This document shows, piece after piece, positions 15,852 to 24,293 of a stretch of 30,017 nucleotides of DNA; within the stretch, counting starts at the first letter, position 1; the number at the start of each line of letters is the position of its first letter. The stretch is from Ignavibacteria bacterium UBA6906. GTDB lineage: Bacteria > Bacteroidota > Ignavibacteria > UBA10030 > UBA6906. Both the position numbers and the translations under genes were made by a program. Location: positions 36,380 to 66,396 of the forward strand of contig DKBG01000260.1 of NCBI GenBank assembly GCA_002451155.1, in the 5' to 3' direction. The notes under the pieces were generated by a model that was given only the letters and a program-made list of their open reading frames with translations, was not told the origin of the DNA and searched no databases.

Positions 15852-16600
15852 GGCCGCAGATATTCCCCCTCTGGGTCCCGTCGAAGACAGCTGCAGGTCA
15901 CTCGCGAGATCCGACCCCTGCGTGCCAGATCCATCACAGTCGTTTCGACTGAGAAACCGCGCGTCCGGGCGCGGGCAAGGAACGCATTGCCCATTGTCCG
16001 GTCCGGATCACTCAGCAGTACCATCCCGTTTGGGGCGAGCAGGTTGCCGAAGAGCGTGAGAAGCGCATCGAAATCGGATCGCTCATACAAAATATCGGCT
16101 CCAACGATGGCATCGTACGTTCCGGCCATGTCCGGCTTCCGCCAATCGAGGAATCGCAGGTCAACCGGTGCCGAGGGGCAATTTCGCTTCACATTGTAGG
16201 CGGTAAAGAGCAGCGCTTCCTCCGCGTTATCGGTCATCGTGACAACTGCCCCGCAATGCGCCGCGGCTATCCCCACGATCCCGATGCCACACCCGAGTTC
16301 AAGTACTCGTTTGTGCTCAAGGATTCCTGTAGCTCTGACCCACCGCGCGAGCCCGATTCCTGAATTCCAGAGGTCCGCCCAGTACGGGAATCGATCTTCA
16401 GCCGCGAATAGGCCGGAATCGACATTCTCAATGAGGGTATCCGGATCCGCCACACGCAACAGCTCAAGCGTGATGTCGCCCAGATCCACAGGTTCCACCG
16501 TACACACAAACCTTGAGTGGAGGTGGGCCAGCAGCCGGTCTGATCCGGCGCCGAGAAACGCGGAGAGTGGAAGCGGGGTCAGAGGCGCGGGGGATGGCAT
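15848..16600 (-). CDS. METTL21-like class I SAM-dependent methyltransferase
   Basis: 250 residues from the ATG at 16600, which lies 10 nt after the upstream stop; a GTG at 16630 (260 residues, overlapping the OMP gene) is an alternative, and neither has a clear Shine-Dalgarno. Motif I is VLELGCGIGIVG (99-110), with TDN at its acidic position around 124-126. FPYWADLWNSG (71-81) precedes motif I and GADILYE (167-173) carries the DxxY motif. These three together mark the Methyltransf_16/METTL21 group, eukaryotic members of which methylate lysines in chaperones and translation factors. The bacterial substrate is unknown; a protein lysine is the likeliest target. The stop overlaps aroK, so expression is coupled. 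Confidence 0.8.
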   Translation of the reverse strand: MPSPAPLTPLPLSAFLGAGSDRLLAHLHSRFVCTVEPVDLGDITLELLRVADPDTLIENVDSGLFAAEDRFPYWADLWNSGIGLARWVRATGILEHKRVLELGCGIGIVGIAAAHCGAVVTMTDNAEEALLFTAYNVKRNCPSAPVDLRFLDWRKPDMAGTYDAIVGADILYERSDFDALLTLFGNLLAPNGMVLLSDPDRTMGNAFLARARTRGFSVETTVMDLARRGRISRVTCSCLRRDPEGEYLRP

Positions 16601-16610
16601 CACCGGTCGT

Positions 16611-17321
16611 TCAGAAACTGAATCCCGCACTTAATTGAAATACGATCCCGTCAGTTCGCACCCGTGAGGAAAAGGGATCAGAGGTCACCGTCAGAAAAGA
16701 TCCCTGGTAGGCAATGCGAGGCGTGCCGAACCGGTTGATCGATTCAAACTTCACATCACGAAACTTCATTTCCACCGAGAGCGAAAGTCGTTCGGTTACA
16801 TAGTACGCGATTCCTCCCAGAACGTGAATACCCATCCCCGGTTTGGTTTCGATCACCTCCGCCTGCACTCCCGCAATTGAGTAAGTCCGCCGGCCGAAGT
16901 AGGCACCCACCCCGCCCCCCATCGAAATTTTTACGGATCGTCCTGAGGCGGGGATAATGAAGTAGCCTGTAAGTTCTACCGGCACGACCGAGTACCCGTC
17001 CGTTGTGGGAATTGCAGTGCGGGAGGAGACGCGTATCGGGTCGCTGGAGGTGACCCTCAGGTATTCTGCGCCAAGGCCGAGGGCGACTCTGGATTCAGGG
17101 AACTGATACCGGAGTTCCGCGCCAACACCATAGGAGTTTTCGAAGGTGATCGCCTCGGCGCGTGCAATCGGGTCAGAGGAGTTCGGATCAACGTAGAGGG
17201 ACGTTTCGGAGGTAAGATTCCCTTTGAGCAGGAGGAGGAAGGGTTTCGGCTGAGCCTGCAGGAGAGAGGCGCTTCCGCACAGGATCAGGCTAACCGCAAC
17301 TGCCCTGATGCTCCCCGTCAT
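16611..17321 (-). CDS. Small outer-membrane beta-barrel protein
   Basis: 236 residues. The ATG at 17321 has a strong AGGAGG 6 nt upstream and begins a signal peptide (about 1-21, ending LLQAQ). The mature part alternates hydrophobic and polar residues in about eight strands (ELRYQF, VALGLGAEYLRV, VELTGYFIIP, VKISMGGGVGAYFG, GIHVLGGIAYYV, LSLSVEMKFRDV, FQLSAGFSF), like OmpA/OprF-type or outer-membrane-protein beta-barrel (PF13505) families. The final residue is Phe, the usual barrel recognition end. Function is unknown: it may be structural or a small pore. It lies 109 nt after ppiD and just before the methyltransferase, in the same direction. Confidence 0.8.
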   Translation of the reverse strand: MTGSIRAVAVSLILCGSASLLQAQPKPFLLLLKGNLTSETSLYVDPNSSDPIARAEAITFENSYGVGAELRYQFPESRVALGLGAEYLRVTSSDPIRVSSRTAIPTTDGYSVVPVELTGYFIIPASGRSVKISMGGGVGAYFGRRTYSIAGVQAEVIETKPGMGIHVLGGIAYYVTERLSLSVEMKFRDVKFESINRFGTPRIAYQGSFLTVTSDPFSSRVRTDGIVFQLSAGFSF

Positions 17322-17430
17322 TCGGTCCTCCTGTAATCTCCGCCGTTCCCTCGCCGCGCCGTAGTGCCGGTCCATTCGTCTTTCCAGGGCCGACGAACGC
17401 CGTCCCCGAAGTCATCGCTGAAGCGACACG

Positions 17431-19560
17431 CTACCGGAAGAACAGGTCCCGGTGATCCTCTATGCTTGCCTGATCCTTCAGTTGCTGCAACCAGTCCTGG
17501 ATATACCGGCTCCGCTTTTCCTGAATCATGCGACTGGCCAGTATCCCCCGCTGGGAGGCGAACGCGCTGCTGTCGAATGCGCTTTTCGAAATGAGTTGAA
17601 GAAGGAAGGCCCCTCGCACCCCCCGAACCGGCCCGGAGATCTGGCCAACATTCAATGCGCTGGTAGCTCCGATGAACGGAAGCTCCCGTCCGAGCGCCGG
17701 AACGGATCCGCCCAGGGCAAAGGGCCCGGTCTCACTGATGATCACGGCGGGGTCAATCCGGGAGACAGCCGACAGGCTGTCGGTGGAATTGAGTTTCGCC
17801 TTCGCGTTCACAGCCATCTCCATCACCCTCTCCATCTTCTTCTCCCGGAGCACGAGTGGCCGGAGCGACTCCTTCACTTCTTCAAATGGCTTGACCCCAG
17901 CCTCGCTGGCTTCAACAATCGCAAACACCGCATAGCCGTTCGAAACAGTGAACGGCTCGCTGACCGTCCCGACGCTTTCCTTGAAGCCCCACCGTGTCAC
18001 ACTTTCGTTGATGCCCAGACCCGGGATAAACCCGCCCTTTTCCTGAACCACGGCTTCTCGAGCGTCGAAACCGAGCTGTTCGGCCTCGCGGGTAAACTCT
18101 GATTCGCGGGCGTTATAGGCAAAGTCCTGCGCGCGTTCGAAGATCTCGTTGCGCGATTGCGGACTCGGTTCGATCTTTACGGTTATTGTTGCGAGCTTCA
18201 GCTCCCGGTTATCACGGCCTTCAACCTTGATGATATGCCATCCGAATTGCGTGCGGATTGGCCCGACGACTTCTCCGATACGGGCCCTCATGGCAGCCTG
18301 TTCGAATGGTGCCACCATCCTGCCTTTCCCGAACCAGCCCAGGTCCCCGCCCCGCACCGCTGATCCTGGATCTTTGGAATACTCCCGCGCAAGCGCAGCG
18401 AAATCCCCTCCCCTCCGGGCCTGAGCCGCCACTTCCATTGCCTTCGCCTTCACCGCGATGGAGTCACCTTCAACCGTGAAGAGAATGTGGCGTGCATGAA
18501 TGAACTCTGAGGCAGACGTTCGCTCGCTGAGAATCTTTACGACTCTCCACCCGTCGGCGTCGCGGACGGGCCCGATGACGTCGCCGACCTTCCCCTTGAA
18601 GACCGCCTCTTCCAGTGGGAGTGTCAGTTCGCCATGCCGGAAGAACGCGCCACTGTCGGGCCTGTCAGAGTAGGTCGCCACCAGCTGGAGAAAATCCTGG
18701 CCTTCCCGCGCTTTGGCAGCCGCATCCCGAATCTCATCCAGCCGTTCTGCGGAATCGGCGGCCGAGGGAACATCCGGGAAGAGAACATACTTCAGCTTGC
18801 GCGTTGCTTCGGTCTTGTACTGGTCGAGATGGTCCTCATAATACGATTTAAGCTCTTCCTCCGTGACCTGAACCTGATCGTCCGCAACGAGTGCGCCGGC
18901 GTCGAAGAGCGCATACCGGACATTGTAGGAAATATTCTGGTCACGGTATCGTTGGAGCAGCTCGCCCTCGCTCAAGCGAACGGACGCCGTTATCAGGCTC
19001 TGCAATTTCTCCTGCAGCCGCCTCTGGCGGAGATTCTTTTCGTAGTCAGCAAGCCACCGTGACCCGAAGTTCGGATCGGTTCCGTTGGGATCCCGGATGA
19101 ACTGGTTGGGGTTGTTAAGAAACTGATCGTATTGCTCACGCTGGAACTGGCCGGTGGAATCAACGAAATACCGACGAAGATCTTCCGGAGGATTGTCGCC
19201 GCGGACAAGGTCGACGATCTCCTGATCAGATACCGTCAATCCGAGGTGACGGATCTGTTCCTGGATCAGCTCCTGAGTCACCAGGGATTGCCAGACCTGG
19301 TCCCGGATCTGGCGAAGCTGATCCTCTGTCGGGTCCTGGCCTGTCTGTGCTTTCTGCTGGTCCGCGTACGACTTGACGAGTTCGGAGAATTCCTGGTAGT
19401 TGACTTTTCTTCCGTTGATACTTCCTACGAGGTCCTGGCGCCCGGACCGGAGGCCCAGGTAGTCCATTCCCCATTCAAAGACGATCGTTATAAGAAAGGC
19501 GATCAGCAGTCCAAAGAGAATCACCGGCATACTGTCGCGCATTCGAGTCATAATAGGCAT
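17431..19560 (-). CDS. ppiD: PpiD/SurA-like membrane-anchored peptidylprolyl isomerase
   Basis: 709 residues from the ATG at 19560 (GTG at 19569 and ATG at 19551 are alternatives). One N-terminal transmembrane helix (about 11-29) is followed by a SurA_N-like chaperone domain (about 37-250, FSELVKSYADQQ, VWQSLVTQELIQEQ). Two parvulin modules follow: a degenerate one at about 255-348 and a good one at about 353-450 (HARHILF, ALAREYSKDPGS, GGDLGWFGKG, GPIRTQFGWHIIKV). A long C-terminal helical/chaperone region completes the protein. This is the PpiD plan: a periplasmic foldase anchored near SecYEG that receives emerging chains. It is divergent from secD with promoters back to back, supporting a role at the Sec exit. 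It heads the long leftward unit ending at rnr. Confidence 0.9.
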   Translation of the reverse strand: MPIMTRMRDSMPVILFGLLIAFLITIVFEWGMDYLGLRSGRQDLVGSINGRKVNYQEFSELVKSYADQQKAQTGQDPTEDQLRQIRDQVWQSLVTQELIQEQIRHLGLTVSDQEIVDLVRGDNPPEDLRRYFVDSTGQFQREQYDQFLNNPNQFIRDPNGTDPNFGSRWLADYEKNLRQRRLQEKLQSLITASVRLSEGELLQRYRDQNISYNVRYALFDAGALVADDQVQVTEEELKSYYEDHLDQYKTEATRKLKYVLFPDVPSAADSAERLDEIRDAAAKAREGQDFLQLVATYSDRPDSGAFFRHGELTLPLEEAVFKGKVGDVIGPVRDADGWRVVKILSERTSASEFIHARHILFTVEGDSIAVKAKAMEVAAQARRGGDFAALAREYSKDPGSAVRGGDLGWFGKGRMVAPFEQAAMRARIGEVVGPIRTQFGWHIIKVEGRDNRELKLATITVKIEPSPQSRNEIFERAQDFAYNARESEFTREAEQLGFDAREAVVQEKGGFIPGLGINESVTRWGFKESVGTVSEPFTVSNGYAVFAIVEASEAGVKPFEEVKESLRPLVLREKKMERVMEMAVNAKAKLNSTDSLSAVSRIDPAVIISETGPFALGGSVPALGRELPFIGATSALNVGQISGPVRGVRGAFLLQLISKSAFDSSAFASQRGILASRMIQEKRSRYIQDWLQQLKDQASIEDHRDLFFR

Positions 19561-19610
19561 ACGTCGCACCAGCCTTCTTGGAAAGGGTATCGGATGGTCT
19601 AAAACGTAAA

Positions 19611-19639
19611 AATATAATGGAAAACTGCAGTAAATGCAA
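19611..19639 (-). promoter_or_regulatory. ppiD: Sigma70-like promoter of ppiD and downstream genes
   Basis: Minus strand: -35 TTGCAT (19639-19634), 17-bp spacer, -10 TATATT (19616-19611), about 50 nt upstream of the ppiD start. It lies 8 bp from the -35 of the opposing secD promoter. Confidence 0.65.
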
Positions 19640-19647
19640 CGCTTTCA

Positions 19648-19676
19648 TTGACTTTTTGGGAGGGGTACGGTATATT
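19648..19676 (+). promoter_or_regulatory. secD: Sigma70-like promoter of secDF-STAS
   Basis: -35 TTGACT (19648-19653), 17-bp spacer, -10 TATATT (19671-19676); transcription would start near 19683, leaving a leader of about 69 nt before the GTG at 19752. One mismatch in each hexamer from consensus, the best promoter in the window. TATATTTG also fits the Bacteroidota TAnnTTTG box, but the TTTG partner is only 12 bp away, so the sigma70 reading is preferred. Confidence 0.75.
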
Positions 19677-19751
19677 TGTAAGCTTATTTTCTCGGCTCCT
19701 TTTCCCATCAGCGACCTCATTTCTCCAGACGTGTGATTTCGGAGGGTATTC

Positions 19752-21596
19752 GTGCGTAAGTATCGTTTGAAACTCGTCATTATTCTCGCCGCCGTAGGCC
19801 TCGCGATGTATTTCCTCTATCCAACCTACAGGGACTATTCACTGCACAAGACGCTCAGTCAGCTAAGCGGTCCGGACAGCACGGCCTTTGTCGAGGCCCA
19901 CGAGCAGGAGATCCGCGACTATCGGGCCAGGCGGATCAAGCTCGGCCTTGATCTGCAGGGCGGCATGCGAGTTGTTCTCGAGGTGAATGTCCTTCGGCTG
20001 ATCGAGGATCTTGCCAAGAACAAAGACGATGTATTCGCCCAGATCACCAAGGAGGTCCGTTCCGAGGCGGCTCGGTCTGAAGAGTCTCCGGTGCTTCTCC
20101 TCCGCCGCAAGTTCGAAGAGCGCCAGATCCGGATGAGCAGGTACTACGGTTCCCTCCGGGACGACAATGATCGGATCTACTCCAGTCTCGAGGACGAAGC
20201 GAAGAAGGCGATCGATCGTGCGATCGAGATCGTCCGGAATCGCGTTGACCAGTACGGCGTCTCCGAGCCGAATATCCAGAAACTCGGCGGGAACCGCATC
20301 ATCGTGGAGCTCCCGGGAGTCTCCCGGGAAACCGAGGTGAGGCAGCTCCTTCAGGGAACAGCACTGCTTGAGTTCAAGCTGCTCAAAGACCCCGAGGTCG
20401 CGTATCGTGTCATGGAATCGCTTGACCAGCTCCTCGCGGCCAGCACCGACACCTCTGACACGACAACCCTCGCCGCCGCCGCGGACACGTCGACGATCTC
20501 GACCCCGGAGGGGGAGATGTCGCCCGAGGAGTTCGCGCGGAAACATCCGTTCTTTTCCGCAGCCATCGTGAACCCGCAGCAGTTTCCCGGGGAGGCAATC
20601 GTTTCCGAGGAAAACCGGGAGCGTGTCAGGAGGATGCTCGAACGAGAGGATGTCAAGAAGGCGATCCCCAACGATATGGAGTTCACCTGGAGCGCCAAGA
20701 GCAGGCTGTTCGGTGACGGGCAGCGGTACTACACGCTCTACCCGCTTAAAGCCACGCCCGAGCTGACGGGAGGCGTCATCACCGACGCACGGGCAACCCT
20801 CGATCAGGCGTATAACCAGCCGATCGTGACAATGGAGATGAATTCTGAGGGTTCCAGAGAGTGGGCGAGGATCACAGGCGCGAATGTGAACAAACGCATC
20901 GCCATCATTCTTGACAATGCCGTGTTCTCCGCTCCGGTCGTCCGCGGCAAAATTACCGGCGGACGATCGCAAATCGAGGGAATGGATAACCTCGACGAAG
21001 CCCGCCTGCTGGAAATTGTCCTGAAGGCAGGCGCCCTCCCCGCTCCCGTCGAGATCATCGAGCAGCGGTCAGTTGGACCGTCGCTCGGTGAGGATTCGAT
21101 CCGGGCAGGCGTGTTATCTGCCTCTCTGGCAACACTGTTGACTATTCTGTTCATGATTTTTTATTACCGGGCAGGCGGAACCGTGGCGACCACCGCGCTG
21201 ATTTTCTGCCTTCTGTTCCTTCTTGGAGTTCTCGCGGCATTCCAGGGAACGCTCACCCTGCCGGGTATCGCAGGGATCATTCTCACCCTGGCCGTTGCCG
21301 TGGACGCCAACGTCCTCATCTACGAGCGCATCCGCGAAGAAATGGCGACCGGGAAGACTCTCCGCGCGTCCATCGATCAGGGATATGAAAAGGCCTGGAC
21401 GGCAATTTTCGATTCGAACGTGACAACATTCATGACGGGCTTGATTCTTTATCAGTTCGGAAGCGGTCCGGTCCAGGGGTTTGCCCTCACGCTGATGATC
21501 GGGATTGCTGCAAGCATGTTCAGTGCTATCTTCATCACGCGGGTCATCTTCAACGTCCTGACGGACGTGTACAACAAGCAGGTGCATTTCGGTTAA
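19752..21596 (+). CDS. secD: Protein translocase subunit SecD
   Basis: 614 residues; with SecF it uses proton motive force to pull proteins through SecYEG on the periplasmic side. The GTG start has GGAGGG 5 nt upstream. TM1 about 5-23; the periplasmic P1 region opens with LGLDLQGGMRVVLEV and contains NRVDQYGVSEPNIQKLGGNRIIVELPG. An insertion at about 225-300 includes an Ala/Asp/Thr-rich low-complexity tract; then EWARITGANVNKRIAIILD. Five C-terminal helices (about 445-605) include the VDANVLIYERIREE motif with D518, needed for proton coupling. Somewhat longer than many SecD proteins because of the insertion. secF follows after 25 nt. Confidence 0.96.
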   Translation: MRKYRLKLVIILAAVGLAMYFLYPTYRDYSLHKTLSQLSGPDSTAFVEAHEQEIRDYRARRIKLGLDLQGGMRVVLEVNVLRLIEDLAKNKDDVFAQITKEVRSEAARSEESPVLLLRRKFEERQIRMSRYYGSLRDDNDRIYSSLEDEAKKAIDRAIEIVRNRVDQYGVSEPNIQKLGGNRIIVELPGVSRETEVRQLLQGTALLEFKLLKDPEVAYRVMESLDQLLAASTDTSDTTTLAAAADTSTISTPEGEMSPEEFARKHPFFSAAIVNPQQFPGEAIVSEENRERVRRMLEREDVKKAIPNDMEFTWSAKSRLFGDGQRYYTLYPLKATPELTGGVITDARATLDQAYNQPIVTMEMNSEGSREWARITGANVNKRIAIILDNAVFSAPVVRGKITGGRSQIEGMDNLDEARLLEIVLKAGALPAPVEIIEQRSVGPSLGEDSIRAGVLSASLATLLTILFMIFYYRAGGTVATTALIFCLLFLLGVLAAFQGTLTLPGIAGIILTLAVAVDANVLIYERIREEMATGKTLRASIDQGYEKAWTAIFDSNVTTFMTGLILYQFGSGPVQGFALTLMIGIAASMFSAIFITRVIFNVLTDVYNKQVHFG

Positions 21597-21621
21597 CAGG
21601 ACAGGACTGGAGTATTTCTCT

Positions 21622-22539
21622 ATGCGGTTCTTCGGCAAAACCAACTTCGATTTCATGAGCAAACGGGCGACCTGGTACGTGGTCTCCGGGACCGTCATTC
21701 TTATTGGAATGGCGTCCGTATTCGTAAAAGGAATGGATTACGGCATCGATTTCCTCGGGGGGACGGAACTGGTTGTGCACTTCCGCGGTCCCGTCTCCAT
21801 CGGCGATGTCCGATCGGCCATGGACCGGATCGGGATGGGCAAGGCGGAAATCAAGACCTTTGGAAGCGACCAGGACATCCTCATCCGCACATCGGAACAG
21901 GGTGAGGGAAGCAGCATCAGTGATCGGATCCAGGGCGGACTGAAATCCGGCTTCACGGACAACCCCTATGTTCTTTTGAAAGAGGACAAGATCGGTCCGA
22001 AAATCGGGGCGGAGTTGAGGCGCGACGCGCTCTACGCTGTGATCGCCTCCGTGATTTTCATCGGTATCTACATCTGGTTCCGCTTCAAGTTCATCTACGG
22101 CATCGGCGCCGTCGTCGCCTTATTCCACGATGTCCTGGTGACCCTCGGCATGGTCTCTCTGTTCGACGGAGTGTTTAACCTGGAAATCAATCAGAACATG
22201 GTAGCGGCTTTCCTCACACTCGTCGGTCTCTCGGTGAATGACACCGTCGTCGTCTTCGACCGTATCCGGGAGAACCAGAAGATCTTCAAGACCATGCCGC
22301 TTGCACAGCTGATGAATAAGAGCATCAATGAAACACTGAGCAGGACCATTATTACCTCCGGAACGATTTTCATCGTCACCATGGTCCTGCTGAACTTTGG
22401 CGGGGAGGTGAATCGGGGATTTGCCTTCGCTCTGACAATTGGCATCATTACCGGAACGTATTCATCGATTTTTGTCGCCAGCGCCATCGCGCTCGAGTGG
22501 GTGAACCGGATGAAGGCCCGGGGTGAATTGATCAAATAA
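21622..22539 (+). CDS. secF: Protein translocase subunit SecF
   Basis: 305 residues, the normal size. N-terminal FDFMSKR, TM1 about 14-32, then GMDYGIDFLGGTELVV, the SecF signature, a short periplasmic domain and five C-terminal helices. SVNDTVVVFDRIREN with D207 matches the SecD/F transmembrane-4 proton-path motif, and ETLSRTIITS is conserved. It works as a complex with SecD. The ATG at 21622 has GGAG upstream at slightly long spacing. It is followed 12 nt later by a STAS protein, an unusual neighbour for secF. Confidence 0.96.
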   Translation: MRFFGKTNFDFMSKRATWYVVSGTVILIGMASVFVKGMDYGIDFLGGTELVVHFRGPVSIGDVRSAMDRIGMGKAEIKTFGSDQDILIRTSEQGEGSSISDRIQGGLKSGFTDNPYVLLKEDKIGPKIGAELRRDALYAVIASVIFIGIYIWFRFKFIYGIGAVVALFHDVLVTLGMVSLFDGVFNLEINQNMVAAFLTLVGLSVNDTVVVFDRIRENQKIFKTMPLAQLMNKSINETLSRTIITSGTIFIVTMVLLNFGGEVNRGFAFALTIGIITGTYSSIFVASAIALEWVNRMKARGELIK

Positions 22540-22551
22540 GGAGATCCCATC

Positions 22552-22890
22552 ATGAAGTCCACCACGGTACAGCATGGTCCGGTGACCGTCATCGCACTCG
22601 AAGGGAACCTGATGGGTGGGCCGGACGCGTCGACACTGAACAGCCAGCTGCACGCGCTGTTGGGCCAGGGGCAGAAACACGTTGTGCTCGACCTGAGCGG
22701 AGTGGGCTTCATCAACAGCTCCGGACTCGGCCTCCTTATTGGAAGTGTCAACGCCATGCAAAGCGCCGGCGGAAGCCTAAAGGTAGCCGGAGCCTCGGAA
22801 AAGATCCGCGGGATCATCAAAATCACAAAGCTCGAACGATTGTTCGACATGTATTCAACCGTGGAAGAGGCGCTCGCAGCAAAAAAGTAA
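22552..22890 (+). CDS. STAS-domain anti-sigma-factor antagonist (SpoIIAA/RsbV-like)
   Basis: 112 residues, a single STAS domain. INSSGLGLL carries S57, equivalent to the serine phosphorylated in SpoIIAA, preceded by VVLDLSGVGF. GGSLKVAGASEKIRGIIKITKL and the LFDMYSTVEEAL end are family-typical. Such proteins bind an anti-sigma-factor/kinase in their unphosphorylated form and so free a sigma factor or other partner. GGAG lies 8 nt before the ATG, and the gene is 12 nt after secF with no terminator between, so it is cotranscribed with secDF. No RsbW-like kinase or PP2C phosphatase is in the window; the partner must be elsewhere. Confidence 0.9.
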   Translation: MKSTTVQHGPVTVIALEGNLMGGPDASTLNSQLHALLGQGQKHVVLDLSGVGFINSSGLGLLIGSVNAMQSAGGSLKVAGASEKIRGIIKITKLERLFDMYSTVEEALAAKK

Positions 22891-22909
22891 TTGCATCTGC
22901 CCGTTGAAT

Positions 22910-22948
22910 CTCCGACCTTTTCCTGCGGAATGCGTCGGAGTTTTTTTT
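22910..22948 (+). terminator. Rho-independent terminator of secDF-STAS
   Basis: CTCCGAC (22910-22916) pairs with GTCGGAG (22934-22940), with an inner TTCC-TGC-GGAA helix, followed by eight T (22941-22948). It lies 20 nt after the STAS stop and 44 nt before purA. Confidence 0.85.
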
Positions 22949-22992
22949 GCCCGGCCGAAAAGGATTTCTCCACAGCTTTCAGATACCGCGCT

Positions 22993-24267
22993 ATGCCAGT
23001 CCAGGTTATTGTCGGCGCCCAGTGGGGTGATGAAGGAAAAGGGAAGCTGGTCGACATGCTCTCCGAGCACGCCGACATCGTCGCGCGCTACCAGGGAGGG
23101 GCAAATGCGGGACACACCGTCTGCATCGGCGACAGGCAATACGTTCTCCATCTGATCCCCTCGGGGATGTTTCACCCGCATATTACCTGTGTCATCGGCA
23201 ACGGAGTCGTCATCGATCCGGTGGCACTGCTGGATGAGATCGCTCAGCTCGAGGCCGCGGGAGTGAGCATTGCGGGCCGCCTGCTGATCAGCCATACCGC
23301 CCACCTCATCATGCCCTATCACAAACAGCTTGACGTGATCCGTGAAGTCCAGTCCTCCAACAAGATCGGCACCACCGGAAGAGGAATCGGACCCGCCTAC
23401 ATCGACAAATTCATGCGTACCGGAATACGAATTGTGGATCTTCTCGATCGGGATGTGTTTGCGCGAAAGCTGACAGCAAACCTCGAGGAGAAGAACAAGA
23501 TCCTCACCAAGGTGTACGGGGAAACAAAGATCGACGTGGATGCGCTCATCGAAGAATACCAGGCCTTCGACAAGCGCATCGACGACTACATCACAGACAC
23601 CGCACTGTTTCTGAACACAGAGCTGCACCGGGGGAAAAAGGTTATTGCCGAAGGAGCGCAGGGGGCACTCCTTGACATCGATCACGGCACCTATCCGTAT
23701 GTCACCTCCTCCAGCCCGACGAGCGGCGGCGCGTGTACCGGCCTTGGCATCCCCCCCACAGCCATCACTTCCGTCCTCGGCGTCGTCAAGGCTTATACAA
23801 CACGTGTGGGAAACGGGCCCTTCCCGACGGAGCAGCATGAGGAGGCGGGGGTCCGACTGCGGGAGATCGGACATGAGTTCGGCGCCACCACGGGCCGGCC
23901 GCGGCGCTGCGGATGGTTCGACGCCGTCGCCATGAGGTACTCGGCGATGATCAACGGTGTCGACACAATTGCTGTCACAAAGCTTGATGTCCTGGACGAT
24001 TTTGATGAGATCCCGGTCTGCATCGGCTATGAGCACAGGGGGAAGAGGCTCAGGTCCTTCCCCTCCGACCTTTCCACCCTCGAACGAATCTCACCCGTCT
24101 ATGAGATGTTCGAAGGATGGAAGACGCCCGTGTCGGGCGTCAGGACGTACGGCGACCTCCCCGCAAAAGCCCGCAGATATGTGGAAGCACTCGCCGCTCT
24201 GACGGGAACCCGGCTCTGGGTGGTATCGGTCGGCCCCCGAAGAGACCAGTCCATCCAGGTCCCCTGA
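22993..24267 (+). CDS. purA: Adenylosuccinate synthetase
   Basis: 424 residues, near the family's usual 430. It joins IMP and aspartate using GTP, the first committed step to AMP. The P-loop GAQWGDEGKGK holds catalytic D13, and NAGHT holds H41, both at E. coli numbering. GTTGRGIGPAY, the GAQGALLDIDHGTYPYVTSS stretch and TTGRPRRCGWFD are intact. The start is ATG at 22993, directly before MPVQVIVGAQWG; the frame is open 34 codons further up, but only across the terminator. No Shine-Dalgarno or convincing promoter is seen in the 44 nt after the upstream terminator, so expression may rely on read-through or a non-consensus promoter. Confidence 0.97.
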   Translation: MPVQVIVGAQWGDEGKGKLVDMLSEHADIVARYQGGANAGHTVCIGDRQYVLHLIPSGMFHPHITCVIGNGVVIDPVALLDEIAQLEAAGVSIAGRLLISHTAHLIMPYHKQLDVIREVQSSNKIGTTGRGIGPAYIDKFMRTGIRIVDLLDRDVFARKLTANLEEKNKILTKVYGETKIDVDALIEEYQAFDKRIDDYITDTALFLNTELHRGKKVIAEGAQGALLDIDHGTYPYVTSSSPTSGGACTGLGIPPTAITSVLGVVKAYTTRVGNGPFPTEQHEEAGVRLREIGHEFGATTGRPRRCGWFDAVAMRYSAMINGVDTIAVTKLDVLDDFDEIPVCIGYEHRGKRLRSFPSDLSTLERISPVYEMFEGWKTPVSGVRTYGDLPAKARRYVEALAALTGTRLWVVSVGPRRDQSIQVP

Positions 24268-24293
24268 CTCCCTCCGAGTACCGGAAAGACCCC

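Noticed and set aside
19655..19678. Bacteroidota-type promoter TTTG/TAnnTTTG before secD
   Set aside because: The TTTG and TATATTTG boxes are only 12 bp apart, against about 19-21 in that consensus; the sigma70-like reading with 17 bp fits better.
19863..20972. 369-codon minus-strand open frame opposite secD
   Set aside because: Antisense to conserved SecD motifs, with Arg/Gly/Asp/Leu-rich composition and no recognisable domain.
22855..24036. 393-codon minus-strand open frame opposite purA
   Set aside because: Antisense to intact adenylosuccinate synthetase motifs and crosses the terminator; no independent evidence.
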